Below the pieces are notes generated by a model. It was given only the letters and a program-made list of their open reading frames with translations, was not told the DNA's origin and did no database searches. Of a DNA stretch of 64,000 bases, positions 1-11,181 are shown piece by piece; the stretch's first letter is position 1; each line of letters begins with the position of its first letter. The DNA is from Mycolicibacterium hodleri (GTDB lineage Bacteria; Actinomycetota; Actinomycetes; Mycobacteriales; Mycobacteriaceae): assembly GCF_025822245.1 (NCBI RefSeq), contig NZ_JACKTL010000073.1, positions 62,001 to 126,000 of the forward strand, read 5' to 3'. A program made the position numbers and the translations under genes.

Positions 1-2227
<2,227 letters not shown>

Positions 2228-2331
2228 TGTGCTCCCAGTCTAGTCGTCATCGCTCGAAGGACCCCGACTGGCCACTTACCCCACGGTGACGTCGAAAAAC
2301 CGTGTGTCAACTGGCCATTCGACGCCGTCGG

Positions 2332-2976
2332 CTAGTGCTGGTCGTGCAGTTCCGGATCGGCTTCCAGATGGGTCAGCCCGTTCCACATCAGGTTGACCAG
2401 GTGCGCGGCCACGACTTCCTTCTTCGGTTCCCTGGTGTCCAACCACCACTGCGCGGTCATCGACACCGAACCGACCAGGGCCTGGGCGTACAGCGGCGCC
2501 AGCTCCGGGTCCAGGCCACGGCGGGAGAAGTCGCCGGCCAGGATCGACGCCACCTGGCTGACGGCGTCGTTGAGCAGGCTCGAATACGTGCCGGAGGCGA
2601 TGCTGGCCGGGGAGTCGCGGATCAGAATGCGGAAGCCGTCGGTGCGCTCCTCGACGTAGGTCAGCAGGGCAAGGGCCACCCGCTCGACCCGCACCCGCGA
2701 CCGGTTGTTCGTCAGCGACGAGGTGATGCCGTCCAGCAGCGCCGACATCTCGCGGTCGACGACGACGGCGTAGAGGCCTTCCTTGCCGCCGAAGTGCTCG
2801 TAGACGACCGGCTTGGAGACGTTCGCCCGTTGGGCGATCTCCTCGATGGACGTCGCGTCGTACCCGCGCTCGGCGAACAACGACTTGGCGATCTCGACCA
2901 GCTGTTGGCGTCGTTCGGTGCCCGTCATGCGCGCGCGGGGTGCGCGCACTTCCTTCTCCGGCGCCGCCACGGCCAT
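2332..2976 (-). CDS. TetR-family transcriptional regulator (Rv1019-like)
   Basis: A 214-residue DNA-binding repressor. Residues 15-65 hold the TetR helix-turn-helix with the typical ANVSKPVVYEHFGGKEGLY segment, followed by a helical ligand-binding domain containing a WWLDTREP stretch. The reading frame extends upstream to 3156, but that would cross the tRNA gene, so the ATG at 2976 is chosen; it lies just before the HTH and has a weak purine-rich GGGGA upstream. It sits between mfd and glmU exactly as Rv1019 does in M. tuberculosis. The ligand is not evident from sequence. Confidence 0.9.
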   Translation of the reverse strand: MAVAAPEKEVRAPRARMTGTERRQQLVEIAKSLFAERGYDATSIEEIAQRANVSKPVVYEHFGGKEGLYAVVVDREMSALLDGITSSLTNNRSRVRVERVALALLTYVEERTDGFRILIRDSPASIASGTYSSLLNDAVSQVASILAGDFSRRGLDPELAPLYAQALVGSVSMTAQWWLDTREPKKEVVAAHLVNLMWNGLTHLEADPELHDQH

Positions 2977-3059
2977 CAGGGTAATCCCCAGGTCGCTTCG
3001 CTCCTGCCCGCCGCGCGTAATCCCCGCCCCCGCGGAGTCGACTAAAGTCACTCCCGCAG

Positions 3060-3131
3060 TCCGTCGTGGTGTAATCGGCAGCACCTCTGATTTTGGTTCA
3101 GATAGTTCAGGTTCGAGTCCTGGCGACGGAG
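3060..3131 (+). tRNA. tRNA-Gln, anticodon TTG
   Basis: The acceptor stem TCCGTCG pairs with CGACGGA at 3124-3130. The anticodon stem TCTGA/TCAGA encloses the loop TTTTGGT, placing the anticodon TTG at 3093-3095, which reads CAA glutamine codons. The T arm contains GGTTCGAGTCC. The discriminator base is G at 3131, and CCA is not encoded. It lies just upstream of glmU, as in M. tuberculosis. Confidence 0.95.
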
Positions 3132-3211
3132 CACCCAGCCAGCGATTTCGGCGCACTTAGCCGCGGTGAGCGCGGAACTTCGCACCGAAACCGCACGAAG
3201 GAGCCCACCAC

Positions 3212-4672
3212 ATGGCGACACGAGGCGAAACCGCAGTCATCGTCCTGGCCGCAGGCGCGGGCACCCGGATGAAGTCCGACATCCCCAAGATGCTGCACAC
3301 CCTGGCCGGCCGCAGCATGCTCTCGCACACCCTGCATGCGATCGCCAAGGTCTCCCCGCAGCACCTGGTGGTCGTCGTCGGCACCGGCCGCGACCACGTC
3401 GTCCCCGCGGTCAACGGGCTGGCCGACGACCTCGGCCGCCCCATCGAGATCGCCGTCCAGGACGAACAGCTGGGCACCGGCCACGCCGTCGGCTGTGGGC
3501 TCGCCGCCCTACCCGCCGACTTCTCCGGCACGGTCGTGGTGACGGCGAGCGACGTCCCCCTCCTGGACTCCGACACCCTCGCCGGGCTCATCGACGACCA
3601 CGTCGGCCGGTCGACGGCTGCAACCCTGCTGACCACCACCCTGGCCGACCCGACCGGCTACGGCCGGATCCTGCGCACGCAGGACGGGGAGGTGACGAGC
3701 ATCGTCGAGCAAGCCGACGCGACGGAGTCCCAGCGGGCCATCCGGGAAGTCAACGCCGCGGTCTACGCCTTCGACGCCGACGCGCTGCGCTGGGCGCTGA
3801 CCCAGCTGCGCTCGGACAACGCCCAACGCGAGCTCTACCTCACCGACGCCGTCGAGATCCTCCGCCGCGACCAGAAGAGCGTCCGCGGCCGCCACGTCGA
3901 CGACAGCGCCCTGGTCGCCGGGGTCAACGACCGCGTCCAGCTGGCCGAGCTGCACGCCGAGCTGAACCGCCGCATCGTCGCCGCCCTCCAGCGCAGCGGC
4001 GTCACCGTGGTCGACCCCGCCACCACGTGGATCGACGTCGACGTGACCGTCGGCCGCGACTCCGTCATCGCCCCGGGCACCCAGCTGCTCGGCACCACCC
4101 GGATCGGGGCGCGCTGTCAGATCGGTCCCGACACCACGCTGACGGGTGTCACCGTCGGCGACGGCGCGACGGTGATCCGCACGCACGGCTCCTCGTCGGT
4201 GATCGGCGACGACGCCGTCGTGGGCCCGTTCGCCTACCTGCGGCCCGGCACCGAGCTCGGCGCCGAGGGCAAGATCGGCACCTTCGTCGAGACCAAGAAC
4301 TCGACCATCGGCGCCGGCACCAAGGTGCCGCACCTGACCTACGTCGGCGACGCCGACATCGGCGAGCACACCAACATCGGCGCGTCGAGCGTCTTCGTCA
4401 ATTACGACGGAGAAGTCAAGCAACGCACCACGATTGGGTCCCACGCCAAGACGGGATCGGACAACATGTTCGTCGCACCGGTGACGGTCGGCGACGGCGC
4501 CTACACCGGCGCGGGCACCGTCGTCCGGGAGGACGTGCCGCCCGGCGCACTGGCCGTCTCGGCGGGTCCGCAGCGCAACATCGAGGGCTGGGTGGAGCGC
4601 AAGCGTCCCGGCAGCGCGGCCGCCCAAGCCGCCCGCAAGGCCACCGCGGAGAGCGACCCAACGGACACCTGA
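3212..4672 (+). CDS. glmU: Bifunctional GlmU: glucosamine-1-phosphate N-acetyltransferase / GlcNAc-1-P uridyltransferase
   Basis: GlmU makes UDP-GlcNAc, the peptidoglycan and arabinogalactan-linker precursor. The 486-residue protein starts with the nucleotidyltransferase signature LAAGAGTRMKSDIPK (residues 12-26), has EQLGTGHAVG for uracil and sugar binding, and ends in a left-handed beta-helix of hexapeptide repeats (about 260-450) carrying the acetyltransferase site, followed by a Ser/Ala/Thr-rich tail. The length is close to the 495 residues of M. tuberculosis GlmU. The ATG has a GAAGGAG Shine-Dalgarno. prs follows 91 bp downstream, probably as one operon. Confidence 0.97.
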   Translation: MATRGETAVIVLAAGAGTRMKSDIPKMLHTLAGRSMLSHTLHAIAKVSPQHLVVVVGTGRDHVVPAVNGLADDLGRPIEIAVQDEQLGTGHAVGCGLAALPADFSGTVVVTASDVPLLDSDTLAGLIDDHVGRSTAATLLTTTLADPTGYGRILRTQDGEVTSIVEQADATESQRAIREVNAAVYAFDADALRWALTQLRSDNAQRELYLTDAVEILRRDQKSVRGRHVDDSALVAGVNDRVQLAELHAELNRRIVAALQRSGVTVVDPATTWIDVDVTVGRDSVIAPGTQLLGTTRIGARCQIGPDTTLTGVTVGDGATVIRTHGSSSVIGDDAVVGPFAYLRPGTELGAEGKIGTFVETKNSTIGAGTKVPHLTYVGDADIGEHTNIGASSVFVNYDGEVKQRTTIGSHAKTGSDNMFVAPVTVGDGAYTGAGTVVREDVPPGALAVSAGPQRNIEGWVERKRPGSAAAQAARKATAESDPTDT

Positions 4673-4763
4673 TGTTGGCATTCCGGCAACCCGGCCACGG
4701 GCCGCCAGAATCGCTACGTACGATTACTCCGTATCGATCCCCGACGGCAAAGGCAGCTTCGAC

Positions 4764-5744
4764 GTGGCCACGGACTGGACCGACAATCGCAAGAACCTGA
4801 TGTTGTTCTCGGGTCGTGCGCATCCCGAGCTCGCCGAACAAGTCGCCAAGGAGTTGGACGTCAGCGTCACCGCGCAGACGGCCCGCGACTTCGCCAACGG
4901 CGAGATCTTCGTGCGCTTCGACGAGTCGGTGCGCGGCTGTGACGCCTTCGTGCTGCAGTCCCACCCCGCGCCACTGAACAAGTGGCTGATGGAACAACTA
5001 CTCATGATCGACGCGCTCAAGCGCGGCAGCGCCAAGCGCATCACGGCGATCCTGCCGTTCTACCCCTACGCCCGTCAGGACAAGAAGCACCGCGGCCGTG
5101 AGCCCATCTCGGCACGTCTGGTCGCCGATCTGTACAAGACGGCCGGCGCCGACCGGATCGTCTCGGTCGACCTGCACACCGATCAGATCCAGGGCTTCTT
5201 CGACGGCCCCGTCGACCACATGCGTGGCCAGTCGCTGCTGTGCGGATACATCCGCGAGAACTACGCCGACCACGACATGGTCGTCGTCTCCCCCGACTCC
5301 GGCCGGGTGCGCGTCGCCGAGAAGTGGGCCGACTCGCTCGGCGGCGTCCCGCTGGCGTTCATCCACAAGACGCGCGACCCGCTGGTGCCCAACCAGGTGA
5401 AGTCCAACCGCGTGGTCGGTGACGTCAAGGGCAAGACCTGCATCCTCACCGACGACATGATCGACACCGGCGGCACCATCGCCGGCGCGGTCAAGCTGCT
5501 CAAGGCCGACGGTGCCGCCGACGTCGTCATCGCCGCCACCCACGGCGTGCTCTCCGACCCGGCGCGCGACCGGCTGGCCGACAGCGGTGCGCGCGAAGTG
5601 GTCGTCACCAACACGCTGCCCATCGGCGAGGACAAGATGTTCCCGCAACTGACCGTGCTGTCGATCGCACCCCTGCTGGCCAGCACCATCCGCGCGGTGT
5701 TCGAGAACGGCTCTGTGACGGGACTGTTCGACGGGGATGCCTGA
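4764..5744 (+). CDS. prs: Ribose-phosphate pyrophosphokinase (PRPP synthase)
   Basis: It converts ribose-5-phosphate and ATP to PRPP for purine, pyrimidine, His, Trp and, in mycobacteria, decaprenylphosphoryl-arabinose synthesis. The 326-residue protein has the ATP-binding FxRFDExVRG region, the PRPP-synthase signature DLHTDQIQGFFD (about 133-144) and the phosphoribosyl-binding loop ILTDDMIDTGGT (about 222-233). Translation starts at a GTG (4764) preceded by AAAGGC. The 3' end overlaps lpqT by 8 bp, suggesting translational coupling. Confidence 0.97.
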   Translation: MATDWTDNRKNLMLFSGRAHPELAEQVAKELDVSVTAQTARDFANGEIFVRFDESVRGCDAFVLQSHPAPLNKWLMEQLLMIDALKRGSAKRITAILPFYPYARQDKKHRGREPISARLVADLYKTAGADRIVSVDLHTDQIQGFFDGPVDHMRGQSLLCGYIRENYADHDMVVVSPDSGRVRVAEKWADSLGGVPLAFIHKTRDPLVPNQVKSNRVVGDVKGKTCILTDDMIDTGGTIAGAVKLLKADGAADVVIAATHGVLSDPARDRLADSGAREVVVTNTLPIGEDKMFPQLTVLSIAPLLASTIRAVFENGSVTGLFDGDA

Positions 5745-6417
5745 GATCCTGCGGCGCTGCGCGGGCGTGCTGGCGACCGCACTCGTCCTGGCCGGCTGTT
5801 CGTCGGCGAGTCAGGACGCCGCGTCGTCCTCCACCTCGCCGTCGTCGACCCCGACGAGCGACACCCCTACGATGACGCCGGCACCGCCGGCCCCCGCGGC
5901 GCCCGCCGACCGGCCGCAGGGGTTCCGCGACTACCTGGCGTCGATCAACGTCGCCGGCGCACCCGTGCACCTCGACCAGGCGCCCGGTCTGGCGATCACG
6001 GTGCCGGTGCCCGACGGCTGGGCGCAGACCGCCGACCCGCTGTTCGCCACCGGCGTCGAGTTCATCCAGCCGGTCGGCCAGACGGGCAACGGGCCGTCGG
6101 TGACCCTGATGGCCGTCGAGCTCACCGGGCCGTTCGACCCCAAGGACGCCATCCGCCACGCCAATGCCGACGCGCTGCCGCCCGGGGCCACCGACGTCAC
6201 CGAGTCCTACGACGACTACGACGGGTTCCCGTCGGCCGCCGCCCAGGGCATCACCGGCGCCACGCAGCACTACAACCGCATCGTCATCGCCGACGTCCCG
6301 TCCACCGGCAAGCGGTATCTCGCGCAGCTCACCGTGACCACGCCGACCGATCAGCAAATCGCCGCCAACCCACCGCTGAAGGGCATCGTCACCGGCTTCA
6401 AGGTGGCGGTCTCCTGA
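5737..6417 (+). CDS. lpqT: Lipoprotein LpqT
   Basis: A secreted, lipid-anchored envelope protein of the LpqN/LpqT family. The 226-residue product begins with a basic N-terminus, a hydrophobic h-region and the lipobox LAGC (Cys about residue 22), followed by a Ser/Thr/Pro-rich linker and the conserved domain ending in the YLAQLTVTTP segment. It overlaps prs by 8 bp and matches Rv1016c in position (next to prs). The biochemical role is unknown; LpqN-family proteins are associated with envelope functions. Confidence 0.9.
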   Translation: MPEILRRCAGVLATALVLAGCSSASQDAASSSTSPSSTPTSDTPTMTPAPPAPAAPADRPQGFRDYLASINVAGAPVHLDQAPGLAITVPVPDGWAQTADPLFATGVEFIQPVGQTGNGPSVTLMAVELTGPFDPKDAIRHANADALPPGATDVTESYDDYDGFPSAAAQGITGATQHYNRIVIADVPSTGKRYLAQLTVTTPTDQQIAANPPLKGIVTGFKVAVS

Positions 6418-6431
6418 GGGGCGCCGGGGCA

Positions 6432-7076
6432 GTGATCGGCGCGGCCGTGCTCGCGCTCGTCGTGGCCGGCTGCGGGCCGTCGACCCCCGACTACAAGTCG
6501 ATCTGGACGACGACCACGTCGACGACCACCACGGCACCGAACACCGACAAGCCCATCTCGTTGTCGACGTACTTCGAGAACATCGGCATCACCGGCGCGC
6601 CCGTCGCCCCCGACAAGCTGACCGACCTGACGGTGACCGTGCCCGAGCCGCCGGGCTGGAAGCCCTACTTCAACGTCAACCTCGCGCCGGGCACCCGCAC
6701 GATCGCCAAGGGCGACACCTACCCGACGGCGATGCTGCTGGTGTTCCAGCTCGACGGGAACTTCGACGTCCGCGAGGCGCTCAAGCACGCCAACGGCGAC
6801 GCCGAACTGTCGCAGAACTTCACCAAGCTGAACGACTCGACCAACGACTACATGGGCTTCCCGTCGTCGATGATCGAAGGCACCTACGACCTCAACGGCC
6901 AACGGATGCAGAGCTACAACCGGATCGTCATCGCCCAGGGCACCCCCGCCAGGGCCGGACTGCCGGGCCAGACGTATCTGGTCCAGCTCACCGTGACGGC
7001 GTTCGCCAACGAGGCGCAGGACGACGGACCGGACATCGAAGCGGTCATCAAGGGCTTCACTGTCGCCAAGAAATAG
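6432..7076 (+). CDS. LpqT/LpqN-family lipoprotein, tandem paralogue of lpqT
   Basis: The 214-residue protein has the same architecture as its upstream neighbour: a short signal segment with lipobox VAGC (Cys about residue 14), a Thr-rich linker and the LpqN-type domain with matching blocks (an ITGAPV-type segment near the start, an SYNRIVIA segment, TYLVQLTVTA near the end). It follows lpqT after 14 bp and probably arose by tandem duplication. The GTG at 6432 has GAGGGG about 11 nt upstream. The resulting signal peptide is short and lacks a positive charge; an in-frame CTG at 6414 would add an Arg, but CTG is a rare start. Confidence 0.85.
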   Translation: MIGAAVLALVVAGCGPSTPDYKSIWTTTTSTTTTAPNTDKPISLSTYFENIGITGAPVAPDKLTDLTVTVPEPPGWKPYFNVNLAPGTRTIAKGDTYPTAMLLVFQLDGNFDVREALKHANGDAELSQNFTKLNDSTNDYMGFPSSMIEGTYDLNGQRMQSYNRIVIAQGTPARAGLPGQTYLVQLTVTAFANEAQDDGPDIEAVIKGFTVAKK

Positions 7077-7092
7077 CCGCGGGCGCGGACGC

Positions 7093-7098
7093 TAGGGT
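7093..7098 (+). promoter_or_regulatory. -10 element TAGGGT of the SDR gene; leaderless start predicted
   Basis: TAGGGT fits the mycobacterial TANNNT -10 consensus and ends 6 nt before the ATG at 7105. No Shine-Dalgarno is visible, so the transcript probably begins at the start codon. Confidence 0.45.
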
Positions 7099-7104
7099 GG
7101 CGCC

Positions 7105-7971
7105 ATGACCGACTGGACCGCCGCAGACCTGCCCTCGTTCGCCGGCCGGACGGTGATCGTCACCGGCGCCAACAGCGGGCTCGGCGAGGTCACCGCCCGA
7201 GAACTCGCGCGCGTCGGCGCCACGGTCATCGTCGCGGTGCGCAACGTGGAGAAGGGGCGCGCCGCCGCGGCCGGCATGCGCGGCGACGTCGACGTGCGCA
7301 AGCTCGACCTGCAGGACTTGGCCTCGGTGCGGGCGTTCGCCGACTCGGTCGACGCCGTAGACGTCCTGGTCAACAACGCCGGGATCATGGCCGTGCCCTA
7401 CGCGCAGACCGTCGACGGCTTCGAGAGCCAGATCGGCACCAACCACCTCGGCCACTTCGCCTTGACCAACCTGCTGCTGCCCAAGATCACCGACCGCGTG
7501 GTGACGGTGTCGTCGATCATGCATCTGATCGGCAAGATCAGCCTCAAGGATCTGAACTGGAAGGCGCGGCCGTACTCGGCGTGGCTGGCCTACGGTCAGT
7601 CCAAGCTGGCCAACCTGCTGTTCACCACCGAGCTGCAGCGTCGGCTCGACGCGGCGGACTCGGTGGTGACGGCCGTCGCCGCCCACCCCGGCTACTCGGC
7701 CACCAACCTGCAGGGACACTCGGAGGGCAAGGTCAGCGGCACGCTGCTGTCGCTCGGCAACAAGCTGGCCACCAATGCCGACTTCGGCGCACGCCAGACG
7801 CTGTTCGCGGCGTCGCAGCTGCTGCCCGGTGACGCATTCGTCGGACCGAAGTTCGGGATGGCCGGGCCCACCGGGCTGTCCACCCGTAGTCCGCTGGCCC
7901 GCAACGCCCGCACGGCCCGTGGTCTGTGGGACCTGTCCGAGCAGCTCACCGGCACCAAATTTTCGATCTGA
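7105..7971 (+). CDS. Short-chain dehydrogenase/reductase (protochlorophyllide-reductase-like SDR)
   Basis: An NAD(P)(H)-dependent oxidoreductase of 288 residues. The N-terminal Rossmann motif TGANSGLG (about 20-27) binds the nucleotide, NNAG (about 90-93) stabilises the fold, and the catalytic tetrad includes Ser in VSSIM and the YGQSK Tyr/Lys pair. The C-terminal part resembles the retinol dehydrogenase/protochlorophyllide reductase-like SDRs common in mycobacteria. The substrate is not predictable. It is followed directly by a hairpin and appears to be a separate transcription unit. Confidence 0.88.
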   Translation: MTDWTAADLPSFAGRTVIVTGANSGLGEVTARELARVGATVIVAVRNVEKGRAAAAGMRGDVDVRKLDLQDLASVRAFADSVDAVDVLVNNAGIMAVPYAQTVDGFESQIGTNHLGHFALTNLLLPKITDRVVTVSSIMHLIGKISLKDLNWKARPYSAWLAYGQSKLANLLFTTELQRRLDAADSVVTAVAAHPGYSATNLQGHSEGKVSGTLLSLGNKLATNADFGARQTLFAASQLLPGDAFVGPKFGMAGPTGLSTRSPLARNARTARGLWDLSEQLTGTKFSI

Positions 7972-7973
7972 CG

Positions 7974-7989
7974 GGCTAGTGCGCTAGCC
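7974..7989 (+). terminator. Hairpin just after the SDR gene, probable terminator
   Basis: GGCTAG (7974-7979) and CTAGCC (7984-7989) are perfect arms around a TGCG loop, 3 bp after the SDR stop codon. There is no long T tract, which is common for mycobacterial terminators. Confidence 0.45.
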
Positions 7990-8015
7990 TTGGCGACGAT
8001 CACGGCGAGGGTGGA

Positions 8016-8040
8016 CCGCTGAGTCTTCGAACTTCAGTGG
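8016..8040 (+). promoter_or_regulatory. Inverted repeat in the rplY leader
   Basis: CCGCTGA (8016-8022) and TCAGTGG (8034-8040) pair at six of seven positions around a TTCGAA core, about 93 bp upstream of the rplY start. It may form a structured leader; no known L25 autoregulatory element was recognised. Confidence 0.25.
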
Positions 8041-8132
8041 CCTACCGTTATCGACGGGAACCGATTCGCAGCTCAGCTGCTTCTAGTCGCCCTCACCGTG
8101 CCACCGAACCACCCGGCACAGGAGCGACACAC

Positions 8133-8798
8133 ATGGCCAAGACTGCGGCCCACGCATCGAACAATCTGACCGCTGAGGTCCGCGCGAAGACCGGCAAGGG
8201 CGCGTCGCGTCAGGCCCGTCGCGACGGCAAGGTGCCCGCCGTGCTCTACGGCCACGGCGCCGACCCGCAGCACCTGACGCTGCCGGCGCGCGAATTCGCC
8301 GCCGTGCTGCGCAACTTCGGCACCAACGCCGTGCTGACCCTCGACATCGACGGCACCGAGGCACTCGCACTGCCCAAGGCCATCGAGATTCACCCGATCC
8401 GTCGCAACATCCAGCACGTCGACCTGATCATCGTCCGTCGCGGCGAGCGCGTCACCGTCGAGATCAACGTCGTCGTCGAAGGCGACGCGGGCCCCGACAC
8501 CCTGGTCAACCAGGAGTCGAACACCATCGAGATCGAGTCCGACGCCATGTCCATCCCCGAGAGCCTGACCCTGTCGGTCGAGGGCATCCCGGCGGGCACG
8601 CAGTTCCTCGCCTCCCAGGTGCCGCTGCCCGAGGGCGTCACGCTGGTCTCCGATCCCGAGCTGCTGGTCGTCAACGTGATCCCGGCGCCGACCGCCGCCG
8701 ACCTCGAGGCCGAGGGTGCCGGCGAGGCCGTCGACGCGCCCGCCGCCGACGCGGAGGCCTCCACCGAGGACGAGTCCGACACCTCCGAGTCCGAGTAG
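8133..8798 (+). CDS. rplY: 50S ribosomal protein L25 / general stress protein Ctc
   Basis: L25 binds 5S rRNA. The 222-residue protein is the long CTC form: an N-terminal L25 domain (about 10-100, with GKVPAVLYGHG and IRRNIQHVDL) followed by a beta-barrel TL5 C-terminal domain and an acidic Ala/Glu/Ser tail. The frame is open upstream to 8037, but the ATG at 8133 has an AGGAG Shine-Dalgarno at 8120-8124 and begins with MAKTA, matching mycobacterial L25 (215 residues in M. tuberculosis). pth follows 5 bp downstream, as in Rv1014c-Rv1015c. Confidence 0.95.
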   Translation: MAKTAAHASNNLTAEVRAKTGKGASRQARRDGKVPAVLYGHGADPQHLTLPAREFAAVLRNFGTNAVLTLDIDGTEALALPKAIEIHPIRRNIQHVDLIIVRRGERVTVEINVVVEGDAGPDTLVNQESNTIEIESDAMSIPESLTLSVEGIPAGTQFLASQVPLPEGVTLVSDPELLVVNVIPAPTAADLEAEGAGEAVDAPAADAEASTEDESDTSESE

Positions 8799-8803
8799 TC
8801 GCC

Positions 8804-9379
8804 GTGGCCGAACCACTCTTGGTGGTCGGCCTTGGCAATCCCGGACCGCGATACGAGACGACGCGGCACAATCTGGGCTTCCTCGTCGCCGACGTCCTGG
8901 CCGATCGCATCGGCTCGGGGTTCAAGGTGCACAAGAAGTCCGGCGCCGAAGTGACGACCGGCCGCCTCGGCGGCCGGTCGGTGGTGCTGGCCAAGCCGCG
9001 GACGTACATGAACGAGTCGGGGCGCCAGGTCGGTCCGCTGGCGAACTTCTACTCGGTGGCCCCCGCCGACGTCATCACCATCCACGACGAGTTGGACATC
9101 GACTTCGGTCGGATCAGGCTCAAGCTGGGCGGCGGCGAGGGGGGCCACAACGGGTTGCGTTCGGTCGCGTCAGCGTTGGGTACCAAGAACTTTCAGCGCG
9201 TGCGCGTCGGGGTCGGCCGACCGCCGGGCCGCAAGGATCCCGCGACGTTCGTGCTGGAGAACTTCAGCGCCGCCGAGCGCCCGGAGGTCGGCTTGATCTG
9301 TGAGCAGGCCGCCGACGCCACCGAGTTGTTGATCGAGTTGGGTCTGGAGACGGCGCAGAACACCGTGCACGCCTGGTAG
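8804..9379 (+). CDS. pth: Peptidyl-tRNA hydrolase
   Basis: It cleaves peptidyl-tRNA released by ribosome drop-off and recycles tRNA. The 191-residue protein shows the family blocks GLGNPGPRYETTRHNLGF with the catalytic His, KPRTYMNESG, the Asp-containing HDELDIDFG and the GGHNGLRS loop. The GTG start at 8804 is 5 bp after the rplY stop, so the two genes are co-transcribed. The length is standard for the family. Confidence 0.97.
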   Translation: MAEPLLVVGLGNPGPRYETTRHNLGFLVADVLADRIGSGFKVHKKSGAEVTTGRLGGRSVVLAKPRTYMNESGRQVGPLANFYSVAPADVITIHDELDIDFGRIRLKLGGGEGGHNGLRSVASALGTKNFQRVRVGVGRPPGRKDPATFVLENFSAAERPEVGLICEQAADATELLIELGLETAQNTVHAW

Positions 9380-9385
9380 TCCGCC

Positions 9386-10420
9386 TCAGCGGCCGGTGAT
9401 GCCGCTGTCGACCACCTTCACCGGCTTGTGCGGATAGCGCTTCTCGGCGTGGGCCTTGGCAGCCGAATTCGGCAGCACGTACAGCGTCTCCCGTTTGGCC
9501 TGAAGCGGTTTGAGCACCAGATCCATGAAGCCCTTGCGATCGTCCAGGTACGGCTCGATGACGTCCTCCCCCGCCGGGCACACCGCAAGGCAGTAGGCCG
9601 CCTTGTAGTTCGCCTTGAACGAGAGGCTCTGCCACATCGAGGCATTCTCCGAATCGGTGACGCGCGAACGGAAGTCGGCGGCGTCGGTGCTGTCGGCGAT
9701 GGTCTGCACGTAGTCGGTGAAGCCGCCCATGAACTCGCGGTAGTTGTGCACCGAGCACGCGACGAAGTCGAATTCACCGTCCTTGCCGATGGCGCCGACG
9801 GGGCACGCCGCGACACAGAGCTTGCACTCCAGGCACGGTGAATAGTCCAGCGGCTCACCGTAGCTGGTGATCGGGGCGTCGACCAGGATGGTGGCCAACA
9901 GGATGAAGTTTCCGAACTTCGGATGAATCACGTTGCGGTGGATGCCCATGACCCCCAGCCCGGACGCCACAGCGACGGGTTTGTGCGCGACCACCCAGAT
10001 CCGGCCGGGAAACTGGTCCATCTCCATGGGGAAGGTCGCCGACGGATTCAGCGCGCGGTGGCCGACGTCCTGCAGGGCACGGGTGATCCGGTGGGCGGCC
10101 TCGTTGATGATCTCGCCGGTGCGGTGGAACTCCTGGTTGGCCACGCTGCGCGCCGGCGAGCGTACGTTGTCTCGGTTCATCCGCACCACCAGGGAGATGA
10201 AGCTCTTGGCGCCCGGCAACGCGGAGTCGACGTGTTCGCGCTCGAAGGCCAGGGCGGGATTCTCGACGCTGGCGAACGCGACGTCGTCGGCACCGGCGGA
10301 CAGGCAGATCTCGCGCAACCAGTCGGCGTCGATCACCGCCGGTGGCGGTTCGGCCTTGTTGGCGAGCACCTTTCGCACGGTGGGATGGTTGGCGATTCGT
10401 CCTGCCACGCGATCCGTCAT
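9386..10420 (-). CDS. 4Fe-4S protein related to epoxyqueuosine reductase / reductive dehalogenase-type proteins
   Basis: The 344-residue protein carries a ferredoxin-type cluster motif CLECKLCVAACPVGAI in its C-terminal half and further cysteines in ACSVHN and CLAVCPAG that could ligate a second cluster. This layout resembles QueG and reductive dehalogenase-like proteins, but no corrinoid site or queuosine context was seen, so the reaction is unknown. I chose the ATG at 10420; a TTG at 10438 would add six residues. It ends 6 bp from the pth stop, convergent. The upstream stretch is AT-rich (TATTGTGTACTATA), a possible promoter or operator. Confidence 0.75.
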   Translation of the reverse strand: MTDRVAGRIANHPTVRKVLANKAEPPPAVIDADWLREICLSAGADDVAFASVENPALAFEREHVDSALPGAKSFISLVVRMNRDNVRSPARSVANQEFHRTGEIINEAAHRITRALQDVGHRALNPSATFPMEMDQFPGRIWVVAHKPVAVASGLGVMGIHRNVIHPKFGNFILLATILVDAPITSYGEPLDYSPCLECKLCVAACPVGAIGKDGEFDFVACSVHNYREFMGGFTDYVQTIADSTDAADFRSRVTDSENASMWQSLSFKANYKAAYCLAVCPAGEDVIEPYLDDRKGFMDLVLKPLQAKRETLYVLPNSAAKAHAEKRYPHKPVKVVDSGITGR

Positions 10421-10528
10421 GCTGGGTATAGTACACAATATCTAGCCAGCGTTAGGATTGGATCGAAGTCCGTCAGGATTGCGTATAGACGGCCGCCGCG
10501 ACCGTTCCCCCGGCGTAGACCTGAACTC

Positions 10529-11068
10529 GTGAACGACACGACGACCACGCCTCGCTGGCGGCGACTACTCGACGGTGGGCACACCTGGGGATCGCTCGAG
10601 GTGTCCCCCACCCGTTACGGCATCACCCGCTACCGACTGGCAGTCTTCCCGCCCGGGATCTCCTCCGACGACCGGATGCTCCTGCGCATCCGGCGCGCCT
10701 GGCCGACGTGGGGCATGGCGATCTTCCTGATCCTCGAGATCCTCCTGGTGCCGGCGCTCGGAGCCGTTGCCGCGCTGTGGATTTCCGCGACGGTGTTCCT
10801 CGGCGCGGGCGCGGTGGTCATGGCGATGACGGCGGCCAACCGCGGCAACGTCCGGACCATGACCGCGATCCGGCGGGCGGGCATCCACGACCCACTGGCC
10901 GCCGAGCACTTCCTCGAGTTCTACGGGCTGGCCCACGATCTGATCGAGGCCGACGGTCGGCTCACCAGCGGCGAGATCCAGCCCGTCGAACACGAACTGC
11001 TGGTGTGGTGCGTCTACAACCGGATGGGCGCCGACATCCGAGCACGCACGGACGCCGAACGCGGGTAG
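10529..11068 (+). CDS. Two-span membrane protein of unknown function
   Basis: The frame is open from 9923, but the upstream part is antisense to the Fe-S gene; the GTG at 10529 begins the plausible protein (179 residues). Residues about 57-75 and 77-97 are hydrophobic segments forming a helical hairpin, flanked by a basic cytosolic N-terminal domain and an acidic C-terminal helix rich in Glu and His. I recognise no enzyme motif. It stands alone between the Fe-S gene and the convergent pks16-like gene and is followed by a hairpin at 11080. Confidence 0.7.
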   Translation: MNDTTTTPRWRRLLDGGHTWGSLEVSPTRYGITRYRLAVFPPGISSDDRMLLRIRRAWPTWGMAIFLILEILLVPALGAVAALWISATVFLGAGAVVMAMTAANRGNVRTMTAIRRAGIHDPLAAEHFLEFYGLAHDLIEADGRLTSGEIQPVEHELLVWCVYNRMGADIRARTDAERG

Positions 11069-11079
11069 CCGAGAAGGGT

Positions 11080-11098
11080 CGTCGGCGTCCGGCCGACG
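11080..11098 (+). terminator. Hairpin after the membrane protein gene
   Basis: CGTCGGC (11080-11086) and GCCGACG (11092-11098) are perfect 7-bp arms around GTCCG, 12 bp after the stop codon. It lies between two convergent genes and may serve both; there is no T tract. Confidence 0.5.
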
Positions 11099-11181
11099 GC
11101 TTACCGCCGAACTGGACCCGTGCTACGGGAATCCGCACACCGGCGTGACGACAGTCCACGTTTGGCGCGACGGAGGGGTCG

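Noticed and set aside
3510..4680. Long minus-strand frame opposite glmU
   Set aside because: Shadow of glmU with repetitive Gly/Ala/Val/Asp content mirroring the hexapeptide repeats.
10430..10528. AT-rich gap upstream of the Fe-S gene as an attachment site
   Set aside because: No tRNA end, no direct repeat partner and no integrase nearby; it is more likely an ordinary promoter.
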